Source: Streptomyces sp. NBC_01754
Lineage (GTDB): Bacteria; Actinomycetota; Actinomycetes; Streptomycetales; Streptomycetaceae
Assembly (NCBI RefSeq): GCF_035918015.1
Contig: NZ_CP109132.1
Location: 62,001 to 126,000 of the forward strand
Length of the DNA stretch: 64,000 nt
Direction: 5' to 3'
The translations under genes and the position numbers were made by a program. Shown here piece by piece: positions 47,301-60,900 of the stretch. The number at the start of each line of letters is the position of its first letter. Position 1 is the stretch's first letter. Below the pieces are notes generated by a model, which worked only from the letters and a program-made list of their open reading frames with translations, was not told the DNA's origin and searched no databases.

Positions 47301-50300
47301 AAAGGACTCCGGTCGGCCGCGCGCCGTCGAGGGTGTCCCGGATGCGGCCGGCGAGCCGGTCGTGGTCGATGTCCTCCTCGTCGACGGGAAGCTCGATCAC
47401 CGTCGCCCCGGCCGCGCGGATCGGGTCGCTGAAGGCATCGGCCGGTCCGGTCGTGACGACGAGCCAGGTTCCGTCGAGTGCCGCCCCGGCGGGCAGGTCG
47501 CTCAGCGGTTTCCAGGTGATCCGGTAGCGCCACGAGTCGAGCGTGGAGTGTTTCCGGCGCTGCCGCCACCACGCCGACAAGGCCGGCAACGCCGTCTCCA
47601 GCCCGGCCAGTTGCTCCAGGTCCTCACGTTCCACGGCGTCCCAGAACGCGGCGTCCACCGTGTTGCCGCTGACCGCGTGCGTCACGTCCTGCGGCCAGTA
47701 CCGCTCGCGCTGGAAGGCATACGTCGGCAGATCGACCACCTGGCCGCCCCAGCCGGCGAACAGCTTCGGCCAGTCGACCTCGGCGCCGGACGTCCACAGC
47801 CGGCCTATCCCGGTCAGGGCGGCGTCGGACTCGTCACGGTCCTTGCCGAGGAGCGGTGTGAAGACCGCGTCGGCGGCGGTGTCCTGGGCCATAGCGGACA
47901 GCACGCCGTCCGGGCCCAGCTCCAGATACCGCGTCACGTCCATCGTTTCCAGGGTCGTGACGCCCTCGGCGAAGCGGACCGCCTGCCGCACCTGCCGCAG
48001 CCAGTAGCCGGGCTGCTGCATGAGTCCTGGTTCGGCCACGCCACCGGTCAGGTTCGACACGATGGGGATGTGGGCGGGGTTGTACGTCAGCCCGGCCAGG
48101 ACGGTGGCGAACTCGTCCAGCATCGGTTCCATCAGCACCGAGTGGAACGCGTGGGACACCGTCAGGACGTTGACCCGCCGGCCCTGCTCGGCACACTGCG
48201 CCGCATAGCGCTCGATGGACTGGATGTCGCCGGAGAGCACCACGGACTGCGGGCCGTTGACGGCGGCGATGTCCAGACCGGAGTCGGCGACGTCGGCCTC
48301 GGTGGCCTGGACGGCGAGCATCCCGCCGCCGGCCGGCAGGGCCTGCATCAGGCGGCCGCGTTCGGCGACCAGGGTGCAGGCGTCGTCCAGGGACAGGATC
48401 CCGGACACGTGGGCGGCGACGATCTCACCCAGCGAGTGGCCCAGGAGTACATCCGGGACCACACCCCACGACTCGACCAGCCGGAACAGGGCGACTTCGA
48501 GGGCGAACAGGCCGGCCTGCGCCCACATCGTCCGGTCCAGACCGACACCGTCGGCCAGGACCTCGCGCAGCGGACGCTCCAGCCGCACGTCCAGCCGGGC
48601 ACACACCGCGTCGAACGCCTCGGCGAACACCGGGAACGCCTCGTACAGCCCCAGACCCATGCGGGCACGCTGGGAGCCCTGACCCGTGAACAGGAACGCG
48701 GTCCGGCCCTTGGCGACGGTCCCGGAGGCGAGCGTGGCGTCACCGGTGACGACCGCTCGGTGCTCGAGCGCCGCCCGGGTCGTGGCCAGCGACCAGCCGA
48801 CGTCCACCGGATCCAGCTCAGGCCGTTCGGCGACGAACGACCGCAGCCGCTCGGTCTGCGCCCGCAACGCGTCCTCGGACTTCGCCGACACCACCCACGG
48901 CACCGACTCGGGCCGAAGCGCCGTCGGCCCGGTGGCGGGCTTCTCCTCGGCGGTCCCGGGGGCCTGCTCGACGATGACGTGTGCGTTGGTCCCGCTGATC
49001 CCGAACGACGACACACCCGCCCGCCGCGGACGGTCCACCTCAGGCCACGGACGTGCCTCGGTCAGCAGTCGCACCGCTCCGGTGGACCAGTCCACCTGCG
49101 GTGACGGTGCGTCCACGTGCAGCGTCGTGGGCAGCGCACCGCGCTGCATCGCCATGACCATCTTGATCACGCCCGCGACACCCGCCGCGGACTGGGTGTG
49201 CCCGATGTTCGACTTGACCGAGCCCAGCCACAGCGGCTCGGCATCGTCGCGGTCCTGGCCGTAGGTCGCCAGCAGTGCCTGGGCCTCGATCGGGTCGCCC
49301 AGCCGGGTCCCGGTCCCGTGCGCCTCCACCGCGTCCACGTCGGCGGTCGTGAGGCGGGCGTTGGTCAGGGCCTGGTGGATCACTCGCTGCTGCGACGGAC
49401 CGTTCGGTGCCGTCAGGCCGTTGCTCGCACCGTCCTGGTTGATGGCGCTTCCGCGCAGCACGGCGAGAACCCGATGCCCGTTGCGCCGGGCGTCGGACAG
49501 CCGCTCCAACAGCACCAGACCGACGCCCTCGGACCAGCCGGTCCCGTCGGCGGCGGCGGCGAACGACTTGCAGCGGCCGTCCGCGGCCAGACCCTGTTCG
49601 ACGCTGAAGGCCCCGAACACGTCCGGGGCGGCGATGACGGTGACACCGCCGGCCAGGGCCAGCGAACACTCGCCGGCCCGCAGTGCCTGGCTGGCCAGGT
49701 GCATGGCGACCAGGGACGAGGAGCAGGCCGTGTCGACGGTGACGGCCGGGCCGACCAGGCCGAACACGTAGGAGACCCGGCCGGACAGGACGCTTGTGGC
49801 GCCGCCGGCCATGGCGTAGGCCTGCCCGGCGTCGGTCGGCTGCAAGCCGATTCCGTAGCCGGAGGGGGCCGCGCCGACGAAGACGCCCGTGCGGCTGCCC
49901 TTCAGCCGGGGCGGGAGGATCCCGGCGCGTTCGAACGCCTCCCAGGAGGTCTCCAGCAGCAGCCGCTGCTGGGGGTCCATGGCCAGGGCTTCGCGCGGGG
50001 AGATGTCGAAGAAGCCGGGGTCGAACCGGCCGGCCCCGTCGAGGAACCCGCCGGACGCGGCCTCGTCGGCCGGGCCGAGGGCCGCACCGGTGGCGTCGAG
50101 GTGCCACCCGCGGTCGGTGGGGAACGGGGTGATGGCGTCCGTGCCGGCGGAGACCAGTTCCCAGAGCTCCTCCGGTGACCGGACCCCGCCCGGGTACCGG
50201 CACGCCATGGACACGATCGCGATGGGCTCGCGCGCGGCTGCGGTGAGTTCGCGGTTCTCCGCCCGCAGCCGTTCTGCCTCCTTCAGAGAAGTACGCAGTG

Positions 50301-50334
50301 CCTTGACGTAGTCCTCCGTGGAGGCGGCGGCCAT
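35353..50334 (-). CDS. Modular type I PKS, three modules: KS-AT-KR-ACP, KS-AT-KR-ACP, KS-AT-DH-ER-KR-ACP
   Basis: 4,993 residues; called PKS-C here. N-terminal coiled-coil docking segment, then module 1 (KS Cys near 49730, AT GHSLGE near 48430, HAFH near 48150, KR, ACP near 45930), module 2 (KS 45275, AT 43990, HAFH 43695, KR, ACP 41610), module 3 (KS 40950, AT 39650, HAFH 39370, DH HxxxGxxxxP near 38770, ER 37600-36900, KR 36680-36050, ACP 35730). All three ATs carry HAFH, predicting malonyl-CoA. KRs of modules 1 and 2 lack the LDD of B-type and have the A-type Trp; module 3 KR has LDD. KS DTACSSS, EAHGTGT and KSNIGH are intact. ATG 50334 has AGGAG six bases upstream and starts one base after the PKS-B stop. 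The C-terminus is a docking-like tail, not a TE. Confidence 0.97.
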   Translation of the reverse strand: MAAASTEDYVKALRTSLKEAERLRAENRELTAAAREPIAIVSMACRYPGGVRSPEELWELVSAGTDAITPFPTDRGWHLDATGAALGPADEAASGGFLDGAGRFDPGFFDISPREALAMDPQQRLLLETSWEAFERAGILPPRLKGSRTGVFVGAAPSGYGIGLQPTDAGQAYAMAGGATSVLSGRVSYVFGLVGPAVTVDTACSSSLVAMHLASQALRAGECSLALAGGVTVIAAPDVFGAFSVEQGLAADGRCKSFAAAADGTGWSEGVGLVLLERLSDARRNGHRVLAVLRGSAINQDGASNGLTAPNGPSQQRVIHQALTNARLTTADVDAVEAHGTGTRLGDPIEAQALLATYGQDRDDAEPLWLGSVKSNIGHTQSAAGVAGVIKMVMAMQRGALPTTLHVDAPSPQVDWSTGAVRLLTEARPWPEVDRPRRAGVSSFGISGTNAHVIVEQAPGTAEEKPATGPTALRPESVPWVVSAKSEDALRAQTERLRSFVAERPELDPVDVGWSLATTRAALEHRAVVTGDATLASGTVAKGRTAFLFTGQGSQRARMGLGLYEAFPVFAEAFDAVCARLDVRLERPLREVLADGVGLDRTMWAQAGLFALEVALFRLVESWGVVPDVLLGHSLGEIVAAHVSGILSLDDACTLVAERGRLMQALPAGGGMLAVQATEADVADSGLDIAAVNGPQSVVLSGDIQSIERYAAQCAEQGRRVNVLTVSHAFHSVLMEPMLDEFATVLAGLTYNPAHIPIVSNLTGGVAEPGLMQQPGYWLRQVRQAVRFAEGVTTLETMDVTRYLELGPDGVLSAMAQDTAADAVFTPLLGKDRDESDAALTGIGRLWTSGAEVDWPKLFAGWGGQVVDLPTYAFQRERYWPQDVTHAVSGNTVDAAFWDAVEREDLEQLAGLETALPALSAWWRQRRKHSTLDSWRYRITWKPLSDLPAGAALDGTWLVVTTGPADAFSDPIRAAGATVIELPVDEEDIDHDRLAGRIRDTLDGARPTGVLSLTGLADSALPGTVLPSGVALTVALVKAMSTLDITAPLWTVTSGAVSVGRSDRLEHPGQAQMWGLGRVVGLELPALWGGLVDVPGTVDDAAATRLIAVLASGAEDQVAVRGSGVYARRLVRAGAAAGPGAGGPPGEWRGHGTVLVTGGTGALGTEVARWLARSGVEHLILLSRRGPDAPGADELVAELAELGATAAVLAGDVADREFVQRALQRVPDGSTLSGVVHAAGAGDVTPLDTAGVDDFASVVAAKVGGAMCLDEVLEDTPLDFFVLFSSIAGVWGSGSQSAYAAANAFLDALAVNRRARGATATAVSWGAWAAGMAGGPEMAALLRRRGLRVMAPELAVAALGQALQADDTCVTVADVEWTTFVPAFTSGRARPLIDDIPEARPILEAAAPAEPGDASPLARTLAARPETEQHRFLLDLVRRQIATVLGYRGQTDIAADAPFKNLGFDSLTAVELRNLLTAETGLRLPSGLVFDYPTPQALAAHLRTELLGRRPSGTAPAAPTAATGDEPVAIVAMSCRYPGRVASPEDLWRLVADGEDAMTDLPTDRGWPPADPSGAASWAGGFVARATDFDNDLFAVSPREAFAMDPQQRLLLEASWEVFERAGIAPRATHGSRTGVFIGTSGQDYVGVLTSGEQDTEGHRGTGNSASVLSGRIAYTFGLEGPAVTVDTACSSSLVALHLAAQALRRGECDLALAGGATVMATPTAFAEFSRHLGLAADGRCKSFAAAADGTGWAEGVGVLLVERLSDAQRNGHQILAVVRGSAVNQDGASNGLTAPNGPSQQRVIREALANARLTTADVDAVEAHGTGTRLGDPIEAHALLATYGQDRGEGEPLWLGSIKSNIGHAQAAAGVAGVIKMVMAMRRGVLPATLHVDEPSPQVDWSAGAVQLLTGAREWPEADRPRRAAVSSFGMSGTNAHVILEQPPAAEPVPIAATQQAPVLVPWVVSAKSEAALRAQVERLRSFVAEQPELDAVDVGWSLATTRAALEHRAVVTGDAVVATGAAGDGRLAFLFTGQGSQRAGMGLGLYEAFPVFAEAFDAVCARLDMRLERPLREVLTDGVDLDRTMWAQAGLFALEVALFRLVESRGVVPDVLLGHSLGEIVAAHVAGVLDLDDACTLVAERGRLMQALPSGGGMLAVQATEADVADSGLDIAAVNGPRSVVLSGDIEAIERYAAECASRGRRVNVLTVSHAFHSVLMEPMLDEFASVLAGLTFNPAHIPVVSNLTGAVAEPGLMQQPDYWLRQVRQAVRFADGVTTLEAMGVTAYLELGPDGVLSAMAQDTAGDAVFAPILRKDRDETDTALSAISRLWTSGVGVDWPTVFTGWGGRTIPLPTYAFQRQRFWPELPAGTATDGMADSAFWDAVEREDLEELAGLESALPALSEWRRRHQERSTLDSWRYQITWKPLTDLPLASLSGTWVVVGPEDADISTALSIAGATVVNVPVDEVAQLPGVAGVVLLASGWADTLTAVQALGEVSAPLWVLTRGAVSVGRSDRLESPDLAAVWGLGRVAALEIPQRWGGLIDLPTALDARAGARLASILTGGGGEDQVAVRGSGVYGRRLAHAVPAAVTGTGWQPSGTVLITGGTGALGAQVARWLAGRGAPHLVLTSRRGVAPDVLVKELSELGTQVSVVACDVTDRNALAGVIAGVPAEWPLTGVVHAAGLDDPERLEQTTPEAFAEVLRAKVDGTLYLDELTRELPLDLFVVFSSIAATWGSGSQGAYAAGNAFLDAWVQHRRDRGLRGTSVAWGPWAGAGMAAHGEAEQMLRRRGLLPMDPTLAIQALAASVDGNEPCVTVADMDWSRFTPAFTSVRPSALLSDLPEAAGALDATPGSGTEPELRQQLMGVTATERRQMVLDLVRAQAAQVLGHAGAEAIEPGRAFRDLGFDSLMAVELRNLLATHTGLSLPATLVFDYPSPGVLGDFLLEQLVGDAQQGSAVPVHVAGAVSDEPIAIVGMACRYPGGVTSPEQLWDLVEGAVDGITPFPTNRGWPVQELSGAPTQGGFVADADEFDAALFGISPREALAMDPQQRLLLETAWETFESAGMDPRSLRGEHVGVFAGASSSGYGTGVVGAEGHLLTGTSNSVISGRIAYVFGLEGPAVTVDTACSSSLVALHLAAQALRTGECELAFAGGVTVMVSPGAFAEFDRQDGLAANGRCKSFAAAADGTGWAEGVGLLLVERLSDARRNGHRILGVVRGSAVNQDGASNGLTAPNGPSQQRVIRQALANAHLTTADVDVVEAHGTGTRLGDPIEAQALLATYGQDRGEGGEPLWLGSIKSNIGHAQAAAGIAGVIKMVMAMQHGAIPATLHVDEPSPQVDWSAGAVELLTESRQWPEVDRPRRAAVSSFGISGTNAHVILEQAPESEPVRDSAQTHAPGLVPWPVSAKSETALRAQVERLRSFVAERPELDAVDVGWSLATTRAGLEHRVVLAGGDVLATGTAGEGRLAVLFTGQGSQRPGMGLGLYETFPVFAEAFDAVCARLDVRLERPLREVLTDGVDLDRTMWAQAGLFALEVALYRLAEAWGVTPDVLLGHSLGEIVAAHVSGILPLDDACTLVAERGRLMQALPAGGGMLAVQATETDVADSGLDIAAVNGPQSVVLSGDLDAIEQYAAQCAERGRRFNVLTVSHAFHSVLMEPMLDEFASVLAGLTFNPARIPIVSNLTGVVAEPGLMQQPDYWLRQVRQAVRFADGVTTLEAMGVTAYLELGPDGVLSGMAQDTAGDAVFAPILRKDRDETDTALTAISRLWSAGVGVDWSKMFVGWGGRVVDLPTYPFQRQRFWPQSQLGGISKSGAAHALLETAVSLAGGDGVVLTGRLSVGAQAWLADHVVLGRVVVPGTALVEMVLRAGQEVGCGLVRELVLQAPLVLAESGGTQVQVRVEGPDESGDRPVHIHARMDGTDEWVLHASGQLAVSEAESADFDLSVWPPQGADPLDVDGFYDVLTAAGFGYGPVFQGVQAAWRDESGVYADIAFSESVDGFGIHPALLDAALHPSGLLNGDGEGGGSGPRLPFAWSGVELFAVGATALRVAIRPAGEGVSVQAADGAGLPVAVVRSLVLREQLPGTVTAGDALFTVDWTELPVTAPVEPAEFSMLVAGDGPVEQVLGGVLRGVQEWLADEESFGSRLAVVTRGAVPAGPGEVVDAVGAAVWGLVRSAQSEHPDRIVLVDADPGSEDVDLLLVTGLEPQVAIRDGVVLVPRLVRAGSGGGLVLPAQNWRLLPGTDGTLESAHIATADTLPLEAGQVRVAVRAAGVNFRDVLIGLGMYPEPGVMGSEAAGVVLETGPGVEDLQAGDRVFGFFNGAFASEAVTGRELLVKVPAGWSWAQAASVPLVFATAWYGLRDLAGVTAGESVLVHAAAGGVGMAAVQLAQHWGLEVYATASPGKWPTVTANGVDPTHIASSRDLAFEEQFRTATGGRGVDVVLNSLAGEFLDASLRLLAPDGRFIEMGKTDLRTGLQVPYHPFDLSDAGPARMGQILAEVVALFEQDVLKPLPLTVWDAREAVPAWRYMAQARHVGKNVLSVPARPDQNGTVLITGGTGTLGSLLARHLVTEHGTRHLLLLSRQGPDAPGAAELVDTLREAGATADIVACDAADRDALATVLTQISDDAPLTGVVHAAGVLDDGIFTALTEERLNTVLRAKATAAANLDELTRDMDLSMFVLYSSASATFGTPGQANYSAANAFLDALATRRRAQGLPGLSLAWGMWAQTSTMTSTLAQTDRARAASAGAMLSTEQGLALFDTALTHPTAHLLPINLDLTALRATDAEIPPLVRGLLHRPVRRAVGTTVQAGPSLADRLAGMPGPQQDSVLLDLVVASSAVVLGHASPDAIGPDRPFKDLGFDSLTAVELRNRLNAATGLRLPATLVFDHPTLTALAKHLRDELVPPDKTAAETLLDELARMEVELTELTAGETELTAGERAMVRSRLEVMLERVRGGDRRPAGSDDRDLATATADTIFALIDEELEG

Positions 50335-50335
50335 C

Positions 50336-53300
50336 TCAAGCTCCTCGATCTGTCTGTCCATCCGACTCCGAGCCGCCGAGGGCGAGCCTGAGCAGGCTCT
50401 CGCCGTCCATGGAGTCGAGCGAATCCTGGATGTCCGGGTCCGGGTCCGTCCCGTCGCCCGGGAAGTCGTCCTCGGCGAGACGCAGCAGCGGGGCGATGAG
50501 GCCGGCGTCGGCCAGGCGGGACAACGGGATCCTCCGCAGGGCGCGGCGTATGGCCGCTGCGCGTTCCTCGTCGATCTCCTCGCCTCTGTCCGGGAACATC
50601 CCGGCCCCCAGATGACCGGCGACGGCACGTGCGCTGGGGTAGTCGAACAGCAGCGTCGCGGGCAGGTGCAGGCCGGTCGCCGCGGCCAGCCGGTTGCGCA
50701 GTTCGACGGCGGTGAGGGAGTCGAATCCGAGGTCGCGGAAGGCCTTGTCGGCGGCCACGGCGTCGGGGGCGGGGTAGCCCAGCACGGCGGCGGCGTGCTC
50801 CTGCACGAGGCCGACGAGCGCGGTTTCCCGCTCGTCGGTGTCCAGGGCGGCGAGCCGGTCGCGTAGACGGGCGGTGAGCGCGTCGTCCGCCGCCGGGGAG
50901 GGCGCTGTCAGTTGCGCGACCTCGGGGATGTCCTGGAGCAGCGGACGTTCCCGGCCGGCACTGAACGCCGGGAGGAACGCGGCCCAGTCGACATCGGCGA
51001 CCGTCACCCACCCGTCGCCGGTGAGCAGCGCCCGGCCCAGCCCGCGTACGGCCGACTCGGGTGCCATCGCCCGCAGGCCGCGGCGCCGGAGGTAGTCCGC
51101 CGCCTCGGCCCCGCCGGCCATTCCTTCACCGGCCCACGGGCCCCAGGACACCGATGTCGCCACGGCACCTCGTGCGCGCCGGTTGCTCACGAGTGCGTCC
51201 AGATACGTGTTCGCCGCCGCGTAGGCGCCTTGCCCGCCGCTGCCCCAGACCCCGGCGATCGAGGAGAAGAGGACGAAGAAGTCCAGGGGGGTGTCCCCCA
51301 GTGTCTCGTCCAGCAGGCGGGCACCGTCGGCCTTCGCGGCCATGACCCGCGCGAAATCCTCCGGGCCCGAGGTGGCCAGCGGGGTCGGGTCGCCCACGCC
51401 GGCCGCGTGGATCACCCCTGAGAGGGGGTACCGGTCGACGACCGATCGCACGAACTCGCGGTCCCCGATGTCGCCCGCGAGGACCGACACCGCGGCCCCG
51501 GCGTTCTCCAGCTCGGTCACGAGCCGGTCGGCGCCCGGTGCCGCGGGGCCCCGCCGCGAGACCAGGACCAGCCGCTCGGCTCCGGACTTCGCGAGCCACC
51601 GTGCCACTTGGCCGCCGAGCCCTCCGGTGCCGCCGGTGATCAGCACCGTGCCGCGCCCTCGCCACTCGCCTGCCGGTACGCCGCCGGCGCGCGCCAGCCG
51701 CCGGACGAACGTGCCCGTCGGCCGCAGCGCGACCTGGTCCTCGATGCCGGAGGCCAGGATCTCGACGAGGTGGTCGTCTGCGGTGGTGGCGTCGACATCG
51801 ATCAGACCGCCCCACAGTCCGGGGAGTTCGAGCCCTGCCACCCGGCCGAGTCCCCAGGCCTGTGCCTGGTCGGCGTCGACCGGCTCGCCGTCGGCGACGG
51901 CGACGCCGCCGGACGTGATCCACCAGACCGGTGCCTGGACGTCGTTGTGCCGCAGTGCTTCCACGACGGCCAGCATGTTCGTGATCGACGCGGGCGGGAC
52001 CGGAGCGTCGGGGCCGGCACCGGGTGTGAGCCCGGCGAAGGACAGCAGGCCGGTGGGCTCGCCGCCTTCGGCCAGCGCTTCGGCCACTCGCTCGCGGAGG
52101 CCGGGGCCGTCCGCCGGTACGGTGATGACGCGGGCGCCCGCGTCGGCGAGCGCGCGCAGGCACCGTACGGCCACCTCGGGATGCTTCGTCCCGCCCGGGA
52201 GCAGCGCCAGCCAGACTCCGCTCAGGGTCGCTGCCACCGAGGCGGGTGTCACGGGTTTCCAGACCACGGTGTACCGCCATGAATCCGTGACGCTGCCCGC
52301 GGACGGCTTCGGCCAGTACAGCTGGTGTCGGAACGCGTAGGTCGGCAGGTCGACCGCCCGGCCGCCCCAGCCCGTGAACACGGCCGGCCAGTCGACGCCG
52401 GCCCCGGCCGCCCACAGCCGGCCGATCGCGGTGAGCGCGGTGCCGGTCCCGTCACGGTCCTTGCGGAGGACCGGGGCGAAGAGGGCGTCGCCGAGAGCGT
52501 CCTGGGCCATGGCGGACAGGACTCCGTCGGGGCCGAGTTCCAGGTAGCGGGTCACGCCGAGTTCCGCGGCAGTCGCGACACCGTCCGCGAAGCGGACCGT
52601 GCGGCGGATCTGCTTCAGCCAGTAGTCGGGGTCCTGCATGAGTCCTGGTTCGGCGACCGCGCCGGTCAGGTTCGACACGACCGGGATCCGCGCGGGGTGG
52701 TACGTCAGCCCGGCCAGGACGGTGGCGAACTCGTCCAGCATCGGTTCCATCAGAGCCGAGTGGAACGCGTGCGACACCGTCAGGACGCTGACCCGCCGGC
52801 CCTGCTCCGCGCACCGGGCCGTGTATCGCCCGATCGCCTCGGCATCGCCGGACAGCACCAGGGACTTGGGGCCGTTGACGGCGGCGATGTCCAGCCCGGA
52901 GTCGGCGACATCGGCTTCGGTGGCCTGGACGGCGAGCATGCCGCCGCCGGCAGGTAGTGCCTGCATCAGCCGGCCGCGTTCGGCGACCAGCGTGCAGGCG
53001 TCGTCCAGGGACAGGATCCCGGACACATGCGCGGCGACGATCTCACCGAGCGAGTGGCCCAGGAGCACGTCCGGGGTGACGCCCCAGGATTCGACGAGCC
53101 GGTACAGGGCGACTTCGAGGGTGAACAGGCCGGCCTGTGCCCACATCGTCCGGTCCAGGTCGACGCCGTCGGTCAGGACCTCGCGCAGCGGACGCTCCAG
53201 CCGCACGTCGAGCCGGGCACACACCGTGTCGAAGGCTTCGGCGAACACTGGGAACCGCTCGTAGAGTTCCAGGCCCATGCCGGCGCGTTGTGAACCCTGG

Positions 53301-54934
53301 CCGGTGAACAGGAACGCCAGGCGGCCGTCGCCGGCGGCGCCGGCAGCCACCACCGTGTCGCCGGTGACGACCGCTCGGTGTTCCAGCGCCGCCCGGGTCG
53401 TGGCCAGCGACCAGCCGACGTCCACCGGATCAAGCTCAGGCCGTTCGGCGACGAACGACCGCAGCCGCTCGATCTGCGCCCGCAACGCGTCCTCGGACTT
53501 CGCCGACACCACCCACGGCACCGTGTCGGGTCGCGGCGCCGTCGGCGACACCTCGGCGGGCTCCGTCTCGGGTTCCTGTTCGAGGATCACATGTGCGTTG
53601 GTGCCGCTGATCCCGAACGCCGACACCGCCGCGCGTCGCGGCCGGTCCCCGTCCTCCCGCGGCCACGGACGTGCCTCGGTCAGCAGTGCCACCTCCCCCG
53701 CCGACCAGTCCACCTCCGACGACGGCGCGTCCACGTGCAGCGTGGCCGGGAGGACGCCGTGCCGCAGCGCCAGGACCATCTTGATCACACCCGCGACGCC
53801 CGCCGCGGCCTGGGTGTGGGCGATGTTCGACTTGACCGAGCCCAGCCACAACGGCCCCCGGCCGCCCCGCTCCTGTCCGTAGGTCGCCAGGAGCGCCTGC
53901 GCCTCGATGGGATCGCCCAGGCGCGTCCCGGTGCCGTGTGCCTCCACGACGTCCACGTCCGCGGGGGTGAGCCGGGCGTTCGCCAGGGCCTGCCGGATCA
54001 CCCGCTGCTGCGACGGGCCGTTCGGCGCGGTCAGGCCGCTCGACGCGCCGTCCTGGTTCACCGCGCTGCCCCGTACCACGGCCAGGATCCGGTGGCCGTT
54101 GCGCTGTGCGTCCGACAACCGCTCCACGAGGAGGATGCCGACGCCCTCGGACCAGCCCATTCCGTCGGCGGCGGCGGCGAACGACTTGCAGCGGCCGTCC
54201 GGGGCGAGGCCCTGCTCCACGCTGAACGCCCCGAACACCTCAGGGGTGGCCATGACGGTGACGCCGCCGGCGAGCGCCAGGTCGCATTCGCCGGCCCGCA
54301 GCGCCTGGCAGGCCAGGTGCAGCGCCACCAGGGACGAGGAGCAGGCAGTGTCGACGGTGACCGCGGGGCCTTCCAGACCGAAGGAGTACGCGACGCGTCC
54401 CGAGGCGGCGCTGCCCGCGGTGCCGGTGGCCAGGTACGCCTCGCTGCCGGCCGGCAGCTCGGCCGCGCCGACCAGGTAGTCGTGGTACATCTGGCCGACG
54501 TAGACGCCGGTGCGGCTGCCGTGCAGTGTCGCGGGTCCGAAACCGGCGGACTCCATCGCCTCCCAGGAGGTTTCCAGCAGGAGGCGCTGCTGGGGGTCCA
54601 TCACCAGTGCCTCACGCGGGGATATGCCGAAGAACGCCGCGTCGAACCGGCCGGCGTCGTGCAGGAACCCGGCCTGGCGGGGGCGGTCGGCGGCCGGCTG
54701 CCCGAGGTCCCAGCCGCGGTCGGCCGGGAAGAGGGACATGCCGTCGCCGCGTCCGTCGACAAGGCGCCACAGGTCGTCCGGCGAGGCGACCCCGCCGGGG
54801 TACCGGCAGGCCATGCCGACGATCGCGATGGGCTCGCGTGTGCGCTCGTCCAGTTCCCGGAGGTCCTGGCGGGCGTCGCGCAGGTCGGTGGCCGCCTGCC
54901 GCAGGTAGCGCAGCAGCTCTTCCTCATTCGCCAT
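50336..54934 (-). CDS. Modular type I PKS, one module: KS-AT-KR-ACP
   Basis: 1,532 residues; called PKS-B here. N-terminal docking helices ([20 protein letters not shown]), KS with DTACSSS near 54335 and KSNIAH instead of the usual KSNIGH (His kept), AT with GHSLGE near 53050 and HAFH near 52765 (malonyl), KR with GGTGGLG near 51640 and A-type Trp without [18 protein letters not shown] near 50715, and C-terminal docking tail. Predicted to add one malonate and set an L-configured (A-type) hydroxyl. ATG 54934 lies 17 bp after the PKS-A stop with GGGAG in the gap. Much longer open frame upstream (to 57610) is antisense-like overlap with PKS-A and was not used. Confidence 0.96.
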   Translation of the reverse strand: MANEEELLRYLRQAATDLRDARQDLRELDERTREPIAIVGMACRYPGGVASPDDLWRLVDGRGDGMSLFPADRGWDLGQPAADRPRQAGFLHDAGRFDAAFFGISPREALVMDPQQRLLLETSWEAMESAGFGPATLHGSRTGVYVGQMYHDYLVGAAELPAGSEAYLATGTAGSAASGRVAYSFGLEGPAVTVDTACSSSLVALHLACQALRAGECDLALAGGVTVMATPEVFGAFSVEQGLAPDGRCKSFAAAADGMGWSEGVGILLVERLSDAQRNGHRILAVVRGSAVNQDGASSGLTAPNGPSQQRVIRQALANARLTPADVDVVEAHGTGTRLGDPIEAQALLATYGQERGGRGPLWLGSVKSNIAHTQAAAGVAGVIKMVLALRHGVLPATLHVDAPSSEVDWSAGEVALLTEARPWPREDGDRPRRAAVSAFGISGTNAHVILEQEPETEPAEVSPTAPRPDTVPWVVSAKSEDALRAQIERLRSFVAERPELDPVDVGWSLATTRAALEHRAVVTGDTVVAAGAAGDGRLAFLFTGQGSQRAGMGLELYERFPVFAEAFDTVCARLDVRLERPLREVLTDGVDLDRTMWAQAGLFTLEVALYRLVESWGVTPDVLLGHSLGEIVAAHVSGILSLDDACTLVAERGRLMQALPAGGGMLAVQATEADVADSGLDIAAVNGPKSLVLSGDAEAIGRYTARCAEQGRRVSVLTVSHAFHSALMEPMLDEFATVLAGLTYHPARIPVVSNLTGAVAEPGLMQDPDYWLKQIRRTVRFADGVATAAELGVTRYLELGPDGVLSAMAQDALGDALFAPVLRKDRDGTGTALTAIGRLWAAGAGVDWPAVFTGWGGRAVDLPTYAFRHQLYWPKPSAGSVTDSWRYTVVWKPVTPASVAATLSGVWLALLPGGTKHPEVAVRCLRALADAGARVITVPADGPGLRERVAEALAEGGEPTGLLSFAGLTPGAGPDAPVPPASITNMLAVVEALRHNDVQAPVWWITSGGVAVADGEPVDADQAQAWGLGRVAGLELPGLWGGLIDVDATTADDHLVEILASGIEDQVALRPTGTFVRRLARAGGVPAGEWRGRGTVLITGGTGGLGGQVARWLAKSGAERLVLVSRRGPAAPGADRLVTELENAGAAVSVLAGDIGDREFVRSVVDRYPLSGVIHAAGVGDPTPLATSGPEDFARVMAAKADGARLLDETLGDTPLDFFVLFSSIAGVWGSGGQGAYAAANTYLDALVSNRRARGAVATSVSWGPWAGEGMAGGAEAADYLRRRGLRAMAPESAVRGLGRALLTGDGWVTVADVDWAAFLPAFSAGRERPLLQDIPEVAQLTAPSPAADDALTARLRDRLAALDTDERETALVGLVQEHAAAVLGYPAPDAVAADKAFRDLGFDSLTAVELRNRLAAATGLHLPATLLFDYPSARAVAGHLGAGMFPDRGEEIDEERAAAIRRALRRIPLSRLADAGLIAPLLRLAEDDFPGDGTDPDPDIQDSLDSMDGESLLRLALGGSESDGQTDRGA

Positions 54935-54951
54935 TTCGTGCTCCCGGTGGC

Positions 54952-57900
54952 TCAGTGCGACTCGTCGAGGATCTGGAAGAGCTCCTCCGCGGTCGCCGTT
55001 TCGAGGCTGACTGCGTCGTCGGCGCGCTGCCGGCCGTCGCTCCACCAGGCGAGCAGTTCCCGCAGCCGGCCGCCGACCACGGCCCGGTCGGCGTCGTCGG
55101 TGTCCACGGCGGACAGGACGTCCTCCAGTCGGCCGAGCTCTTCCAGGGCGCGCGCGGACGCGGCCACCGGCTCGGGAACCAGTTCGCTGTGCAGGTACCG
55201 GGCCAGGGCGACCGGGCTGGTGTGGTCGAACACCAGGGTGGCGGGCAGGCGCAGGCCGGTCAGGGCGGCGAGCCGGTTGCGGAGTTCGACGCCCATGAGG
55301 GAGTCGACACCGGCTTCGAGGAAGCCCCGGTCGGTGCGGACCGCGTCGGGGCCGGCGTGGCCGAGCACGATGGCGAGCTGGGCGCGGACGAGGCCGAGGA
55401 CCGTCTCGTGGCGCTCGGCGTCGGGGAGGTCGGCGAGGCGGCGGCGCAGTCCCGCTCCGTCGTCGCCGGCGGCGACGGGTGCGGGGCGGCCGGGCCGGAC
55501 GAGGTGGCGCAGCAGCGGGGGCATGGCATCGGATTGCGTGCGCAGCGCGCCGATGTCGAGGAGCATCGGGACGACGAAGGCGGTGCCGGCGCCGCGTGCG
55601 GCGTCGAACAGCGCCATGCCGTCCGCGGTGGACATCGGCGTCAGCCCGATCCGTTTGACGCGCCGGACGTCGGCGTCGGTGAGCCGGCTGGTCATGCCGC
55701 TCGCCTCGGCCCACGGTCCCCACGCCATGGAGACCGCTTCGAGGCCGTCGGCCCGGCGGCTGTGGGCGAGGGCGTCGATGAACGCGTTCGCGGCGGCGTA
55801 GTTCGCCTGTCCGGCGGCGCCGAACGTCGCCGAGGCCGAGGAGAAGAGCACGAACGACGACAGCTTCAGGTCCCGGGTCAGCTCGTGCAGGTGTACGGCG
55901 CCGTTCATCTTGGCGTGCAGCACCCGGTCGAGGCGGTCGGCGTCGAGGCCGACGACCGTGCCGTCGTCGAGTTCGCCCGCGGCGTGTACGACGGTGCGCA
56001 GGGGCTGGTCGGCCGGGATGGCTCGCAGGAGGCGCGCGACCTCGTCCCGTTCGCCGACGTCGCAGGCCATGACGACGGCCTCGCAGCCGAGTTCGGCGAG
56101 TTCGGCGACGAGAGCCGGCGCTCCGGGCGACTGGGGGCCGCGTCTGCTGCTCAGCACCATCCGGCGGACGCCGTGGACTGCGGCGAGGTGCCGGGCGAGT
56201 GCCGCGCCGAGCGTACCGGTACCGCCGGTGATCAGGGTCGTGCCCTCGGTGTCGACGGAGATCTCCCGCGGCTGTCCGGCCCGTACCAGGCGCGGCGCAC
56301 GCAACCGGCCGGCGCGTACCGCCACCTGCGGCTCCGGGCTGCTCAGCGCTTCGGCGAGGGCGGCCGGGGAGGCGGGGTGGCCGTCGAGGTCGACCAGGAC
56401 GAACCGGCCGGGGTGTTCGGCCTGCGCGGAGCGGACGAGGCCCCAGGCCGCGGCTGCGGGGAGGTCGGTGAGGTCCTCGTCCCCGTCGACCGCCACGGCG
56501 CCCCGGGTGACGATCGCGAGGCGGGCATCGGTGCGGCGCTCGTCGGCGAGCCAGGTCTGTACGAGCCGGAGCGCGTCGTGCACCGCACCGGCCGGGTCGG
56601 CATAGCGGTCCGCGGCTGCCAGCGGTGCGATGGCGACGGACGCCTCGGTGGCGTCGGCTCCGCCGGCAGCGCCGGCGTCGGTGTGGTGACGGACGTGTGC
56701 CCCGGCCGCCCGGAGCTGTGCGCCCAGCCCCAGCGGGTCGGGGCCGAGCAGGGTCCAGGACTGCTCGGCGCTCTGCGGGCCGCCCGGGACCTCCACCCAG
56801 TCGACCTGGAAGAGCGCGTTGTGGGACGGGTTCCGTGTCGTGCCGAAGTCCTCGGGCACGGGCCGGGCGACGATCGCGTCCACCGCGGCGACCGGGGCGC
56901 CGGCGGTGTCGGCGACGGTCACGCTGACGCTGTCCTGCCGGTCCGTCGCCAGCCGGACCCGCAGGGCGCCGGCACCGTGGCGGAACAGCCGCACACCGCG
57001 CCAGGAGAAGGGCAGTTCCGCCCGGGTCGCCTCGTTCTCCTTCCGCAGCGAGCGCAGCAGGCCGATTCCGTGCAGCGCCGCGTCCAGGAGGGCCGGGTGG
57101 ACGGCGAAGCGGGCCGCGTCGGGGTCGTCCGGGGCGAGGGCGACCTCGGCGTACACCACTCCGTCCCGGTGCCAGGCGCTGTGCATGGCCTGGAACGCGG
57201 GCCCGTAGCTGTAGCCGAGGGCGGCGAGGTCCTCGTAGAAGCCGCCGAGGTCGATCTCGGTGGCGCCGGCCGGGGGCCACTGCGTGAGGTCGTCCGGCTC
57301 CGGTGCCGGTTCGGGTGCCTCCGGCGCGAGTGTGGCGGTGGCGTGCAGCGCCCAGTCGTCCGTGGTGTCGTCGTGGTCCTGCGAGCCGTCGGCGGGCCGC
57401 GAGTAGATGCTGACGGACCGCCGTCCGGTGCCGTCCGGCTGCTGGACGACGGCCTGGACACGGACGGCACCGGTGAGGACCAGTGGCGTGCCGAGGGTGA
57501 GTTCCTCGACGAAGGCGCAGCCGACCCGGCCGCCGGCCGCGGCGGCGAGTTCGACGAAGGCGGTGCCGGGTACGAGGACGGTGCCGAGGACGGCGTGGTC
57601 GGCGAGCCACGGGTGGGTCCGGGTCGACATCCGGCCGGTGAGCAGGACGATGTCGGTGCCGGCGACCGGTGCGGCGGCGGTGAGGATCGGGTGGGCGGTC
57701 TCGTCCAGGCCCGCGCCGGCCGGGTCCGCGGCGGACGCCGTCACGGACGAGGCGATCCAGTACCGCTCGCTCTGGAAGGGGTAGGTCGGCAGGTCCACGG
57801 AGCGCGCTCCGTGGCCGCCCAGCACCGTGCTCCAGTCGACGAGGACGCCGGACACGTGTGCCTCGGCCGCGGAGGCGAGCATGCGGGCCAGGTCACCCTC

Positions 57901-60900
57901 CCCGCGGCGCAGTGACGGGACCGGGGGCGGCCACGTGGTGCCGTCGTCGAGACCGTCGAGGGTCTCCTGGACGCCCATGGTGAGGATCGGGTGCGGGCTG
58001 ATCTCGACGAAGTGCCGGTAGCCCTGGTCGGCGAGGCTGCGTACGGCGAGGTCGAACTCGACGCACCGGCGCAGGTTGTTGAACCAGTACTCGCCGTCCA
58101 GCGTGGTGGTGTCGGTCCAGTGGCCGGTCACGCTGGAGAGGAACGGGACGGTGCCGGCCCGCGGTTCGATGCCCGCCAGGGCCTCGCGCAGCGGCTCGGC
58201 CAGTTCCTCGACGTCGGGCGAGTGCGACGCGTAGCCGGTACGGACGAGCTTGACGCGGATCTGTTCGGCGGTGCACGCGGCGGCGAACTCGGCGAGCGCG
58301 TCGTGGTCGCCGCTGACGACGTTCGTCCTGGGGCCGTTGCGCGCGGCGACGCAGATCCGGCCGTCCCACTGGGTGATGCGTTCCTCGATCTCCGCGGCCG
58401 GCAGCGCCACCGAGAGCATGCCACCGCGGCCGGCGACGGTCGTGAGGAGTTCGACGCGCCGGGCGAGCACGTGGGCGGCGTCTTCCAGGGACAGGGCCCC
58501 GGCGACGTACGCGGCGGCGATCTCGCCCTGCGAGTGGCCGAGCACGGCGTCCGGTTCGACGCCCCAGGAGCGCCACATCGCGGCCAGCGAGACCATCATG
58601 GTGAACAGTGCGATCTGGACGACGTCGTCGCGGTCCAGTGGCGCGGCGCCGTCGGCACCGCGCAGGACGTCGAGCACCGACCAGTCGGTGTAACGGGCGA
58701 ACGCCTCGTCGCAGGCGGCGGCCGTCTCGGCGAAGACGGGGTCGGCGGCGAGCAGCGGGCCGCCCATGCCGGTCCACTGCGATCCCTGGCCGGGGAAGAC
58801 GAAGGCGGTGCGGCCGTCCACGGCCCGGCCGCGCACGGCGCCGGCGGGCAGGTCTCCGGCGGCCAGCGCGGCCAGCGCCTCGCGGTCGCCGTCGAGCAGG
58901 ACCGCGCGGTGCTCGAAGGCGGTCCGGATGGAGGCGAGCGACCAGGCGACGTCGGCCGGTTCGAGACCGGGCCGGTGCTCCAGGTGGTCGCCGAGCCGTC
59001 CGGCCTGTTCTCTCAGCGCCCGTTCGGTGCGGCCGGACAGCAGCCACGGCAGTGTGGTCCGCGTGTCGACGGCGGTTTCGCGGGCCGGCGCGTCCGGTGC
59101 CTGTTCGATGATGGCGTGGGCGTTGGTTCCGCTGCCGCCGAAGGAGGAGACGCCGGCTCGCCGGATCCGGCCGGTGTCCGGCCAGGGCCGGGTCTCGGTG
59201 AGCAGTGCGAGGGTGCCCGAGGACCAGTCCACGTGCGGGGTCGGCTCGTCGACGTGCAGGGTGGGCGGCAGGACGCCGTGCCGCAGCGCCATCACGGTCT
59301 TGATGACTCCGGCGACGCCGGAGGCGCTCTGGGTGTGGCCGATGTTCGACTTGACCGAGCCGAGCCACAGCGGGTTCTCGGCGGACCGGCGGCTGCCGTA
59401 GACGGCCTGTAGCGCCTGGGCCTCGATGGGGTCGCCGAGTGTGGTGCCGGTGCCGTGCGCCTCCACGAAGTCGACGTCGAGGGCGTCGACTTGGGCGCCG
59501 GCCAGGGCAGCGGCGATGACCCGGCGCTGCGACGGGCCGTTGGGTGCGGTCAGGCCGTTGCTCGCGCCGTCCTGGTTGACCGCGGAGCCGGCGATGACGG
59601 CCAGGACCGGGCGGCCTTCGGCCAGGGCGTCGCTGAGCCGCTGCAGCACCACGACTCCGGCGCCCTCGCCCCAGCCGGTGCCGTCGGCCGCGGCGGCGAA
59701 CGGCTTGCAGCGGCCGTCAGGTGCCAGGCCGCGCTGGCGGCTGAACTCGGTGAACGAGACCGGTGTGGGCAGGACCGTGACGCCGCTGGCCAGGGCCAGG
59801 CCGCAGTCCCCCTGCCGGAGTGCCTGGCAGGCCAGGTGCAGGGCGACCATCGACGAGGAGCAGGCGGTGTCGACGGTGACCGCCGGCCCCTCCAGGCCGA
59901 GGCTGTAGGACAGGCGTCCGGACACGGCGGCCGTCCCGGTTCCGGCGAGGAAGAATCCCTCGGCGGCGCCGAGGGCGTCGGTGGCGCCCAGGCCGTAGCC
60001 CTGGAAGGAGGTACCGACGAACACTCCGGTGCGGCTGCCGAGCAGCCCGGACGGGTCGATGTGCGCGCGTTCCAGCGCTTCCCAGGCGGTCTCCAGCAGG
60101 ACTCGCTGCTGCGGGTCCATCGATATCGCCTCGCGGGGGCTGATGCCGAAGAACTCGGCGTCGAAGTCGCCGACGGCGTCGAGGAAGCCGCCCTCGCGGA
60201 CGTACGAGCTGCCGGCGCGCTGTGCGTCGGGGTCGTAGAGGGCGTCGAGGTCCCAGCCGCGGTCGGCGGGGAACGGGGTGATCGCGTCGCGGCCGTTCAG
60301 GACGAGGTCCCACAGGTCCTCCGGCGAGCGCACCCCGCCGGGGAACCGGCAGCCCATGCCGACGATCGCGATGGGGTCGTCGACGGGGCCGGCCGGGGCC
60401 GGGGCCGTGGGTGTGCCGGCGGGCGCGGGTGTGCCGAGCAGTTCGCCGGCGAGGAATTCGGCCAGCGCGTTCGGGGACGGGTGGTCGAAGGCGATGGTGG
60501 TGGGCAGCCGCAGGCCGGTCGCGGTGCGCAGCCGGTTGCGGATGTCGACGGCGGTGAGGGAGTCGAAGCCGAGTTCCCGGAAGGCGCGGCCGGGTTCGAT
60601 GTCCGCGGGCCCGGCGTGGCCCAGTGCGGCGGCGGCCTCGGTGCGCACCAGGGTGAGCAGGAACGGCCGGTGTTCGCCGGCGGGCAGGGCGGCCAGTCGG
60701 CGGGCGAGGTCGGAGCCCGCGCCGTCGTCGGTGGGGTCGTCGCCGGCGGCGTCGGCCAGGGCTCGTACCACCTCCGGCAGTTCGCCGATGAGCGGGCGGG
60801 GGCGGGCGGCGGTGTAGCCGGGGGTGAAGCGGGCCCAGTCCATGTCGGTGACGGTGAGCAGGGTCTCGTCGTGGGTCAGGGCCTGGTCGAGTGCGGTGAG

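Noticed and set aside
50335..50628. PKS-C starting at 50628 or 50361
   Set aside because: Those starts overlap the coding end of PKS-B. ATG 50334 has AGGAG at good spacing and opens directly on the docking segment.
50336..57610. PKS-B starting far upstream at 57610
   Set aside because: The extra 892 codons are Arg/Pro-rich and overlap PKS-A in another frame. Docking helices, ribosome site and 17-bp spacing support ATG 54934.
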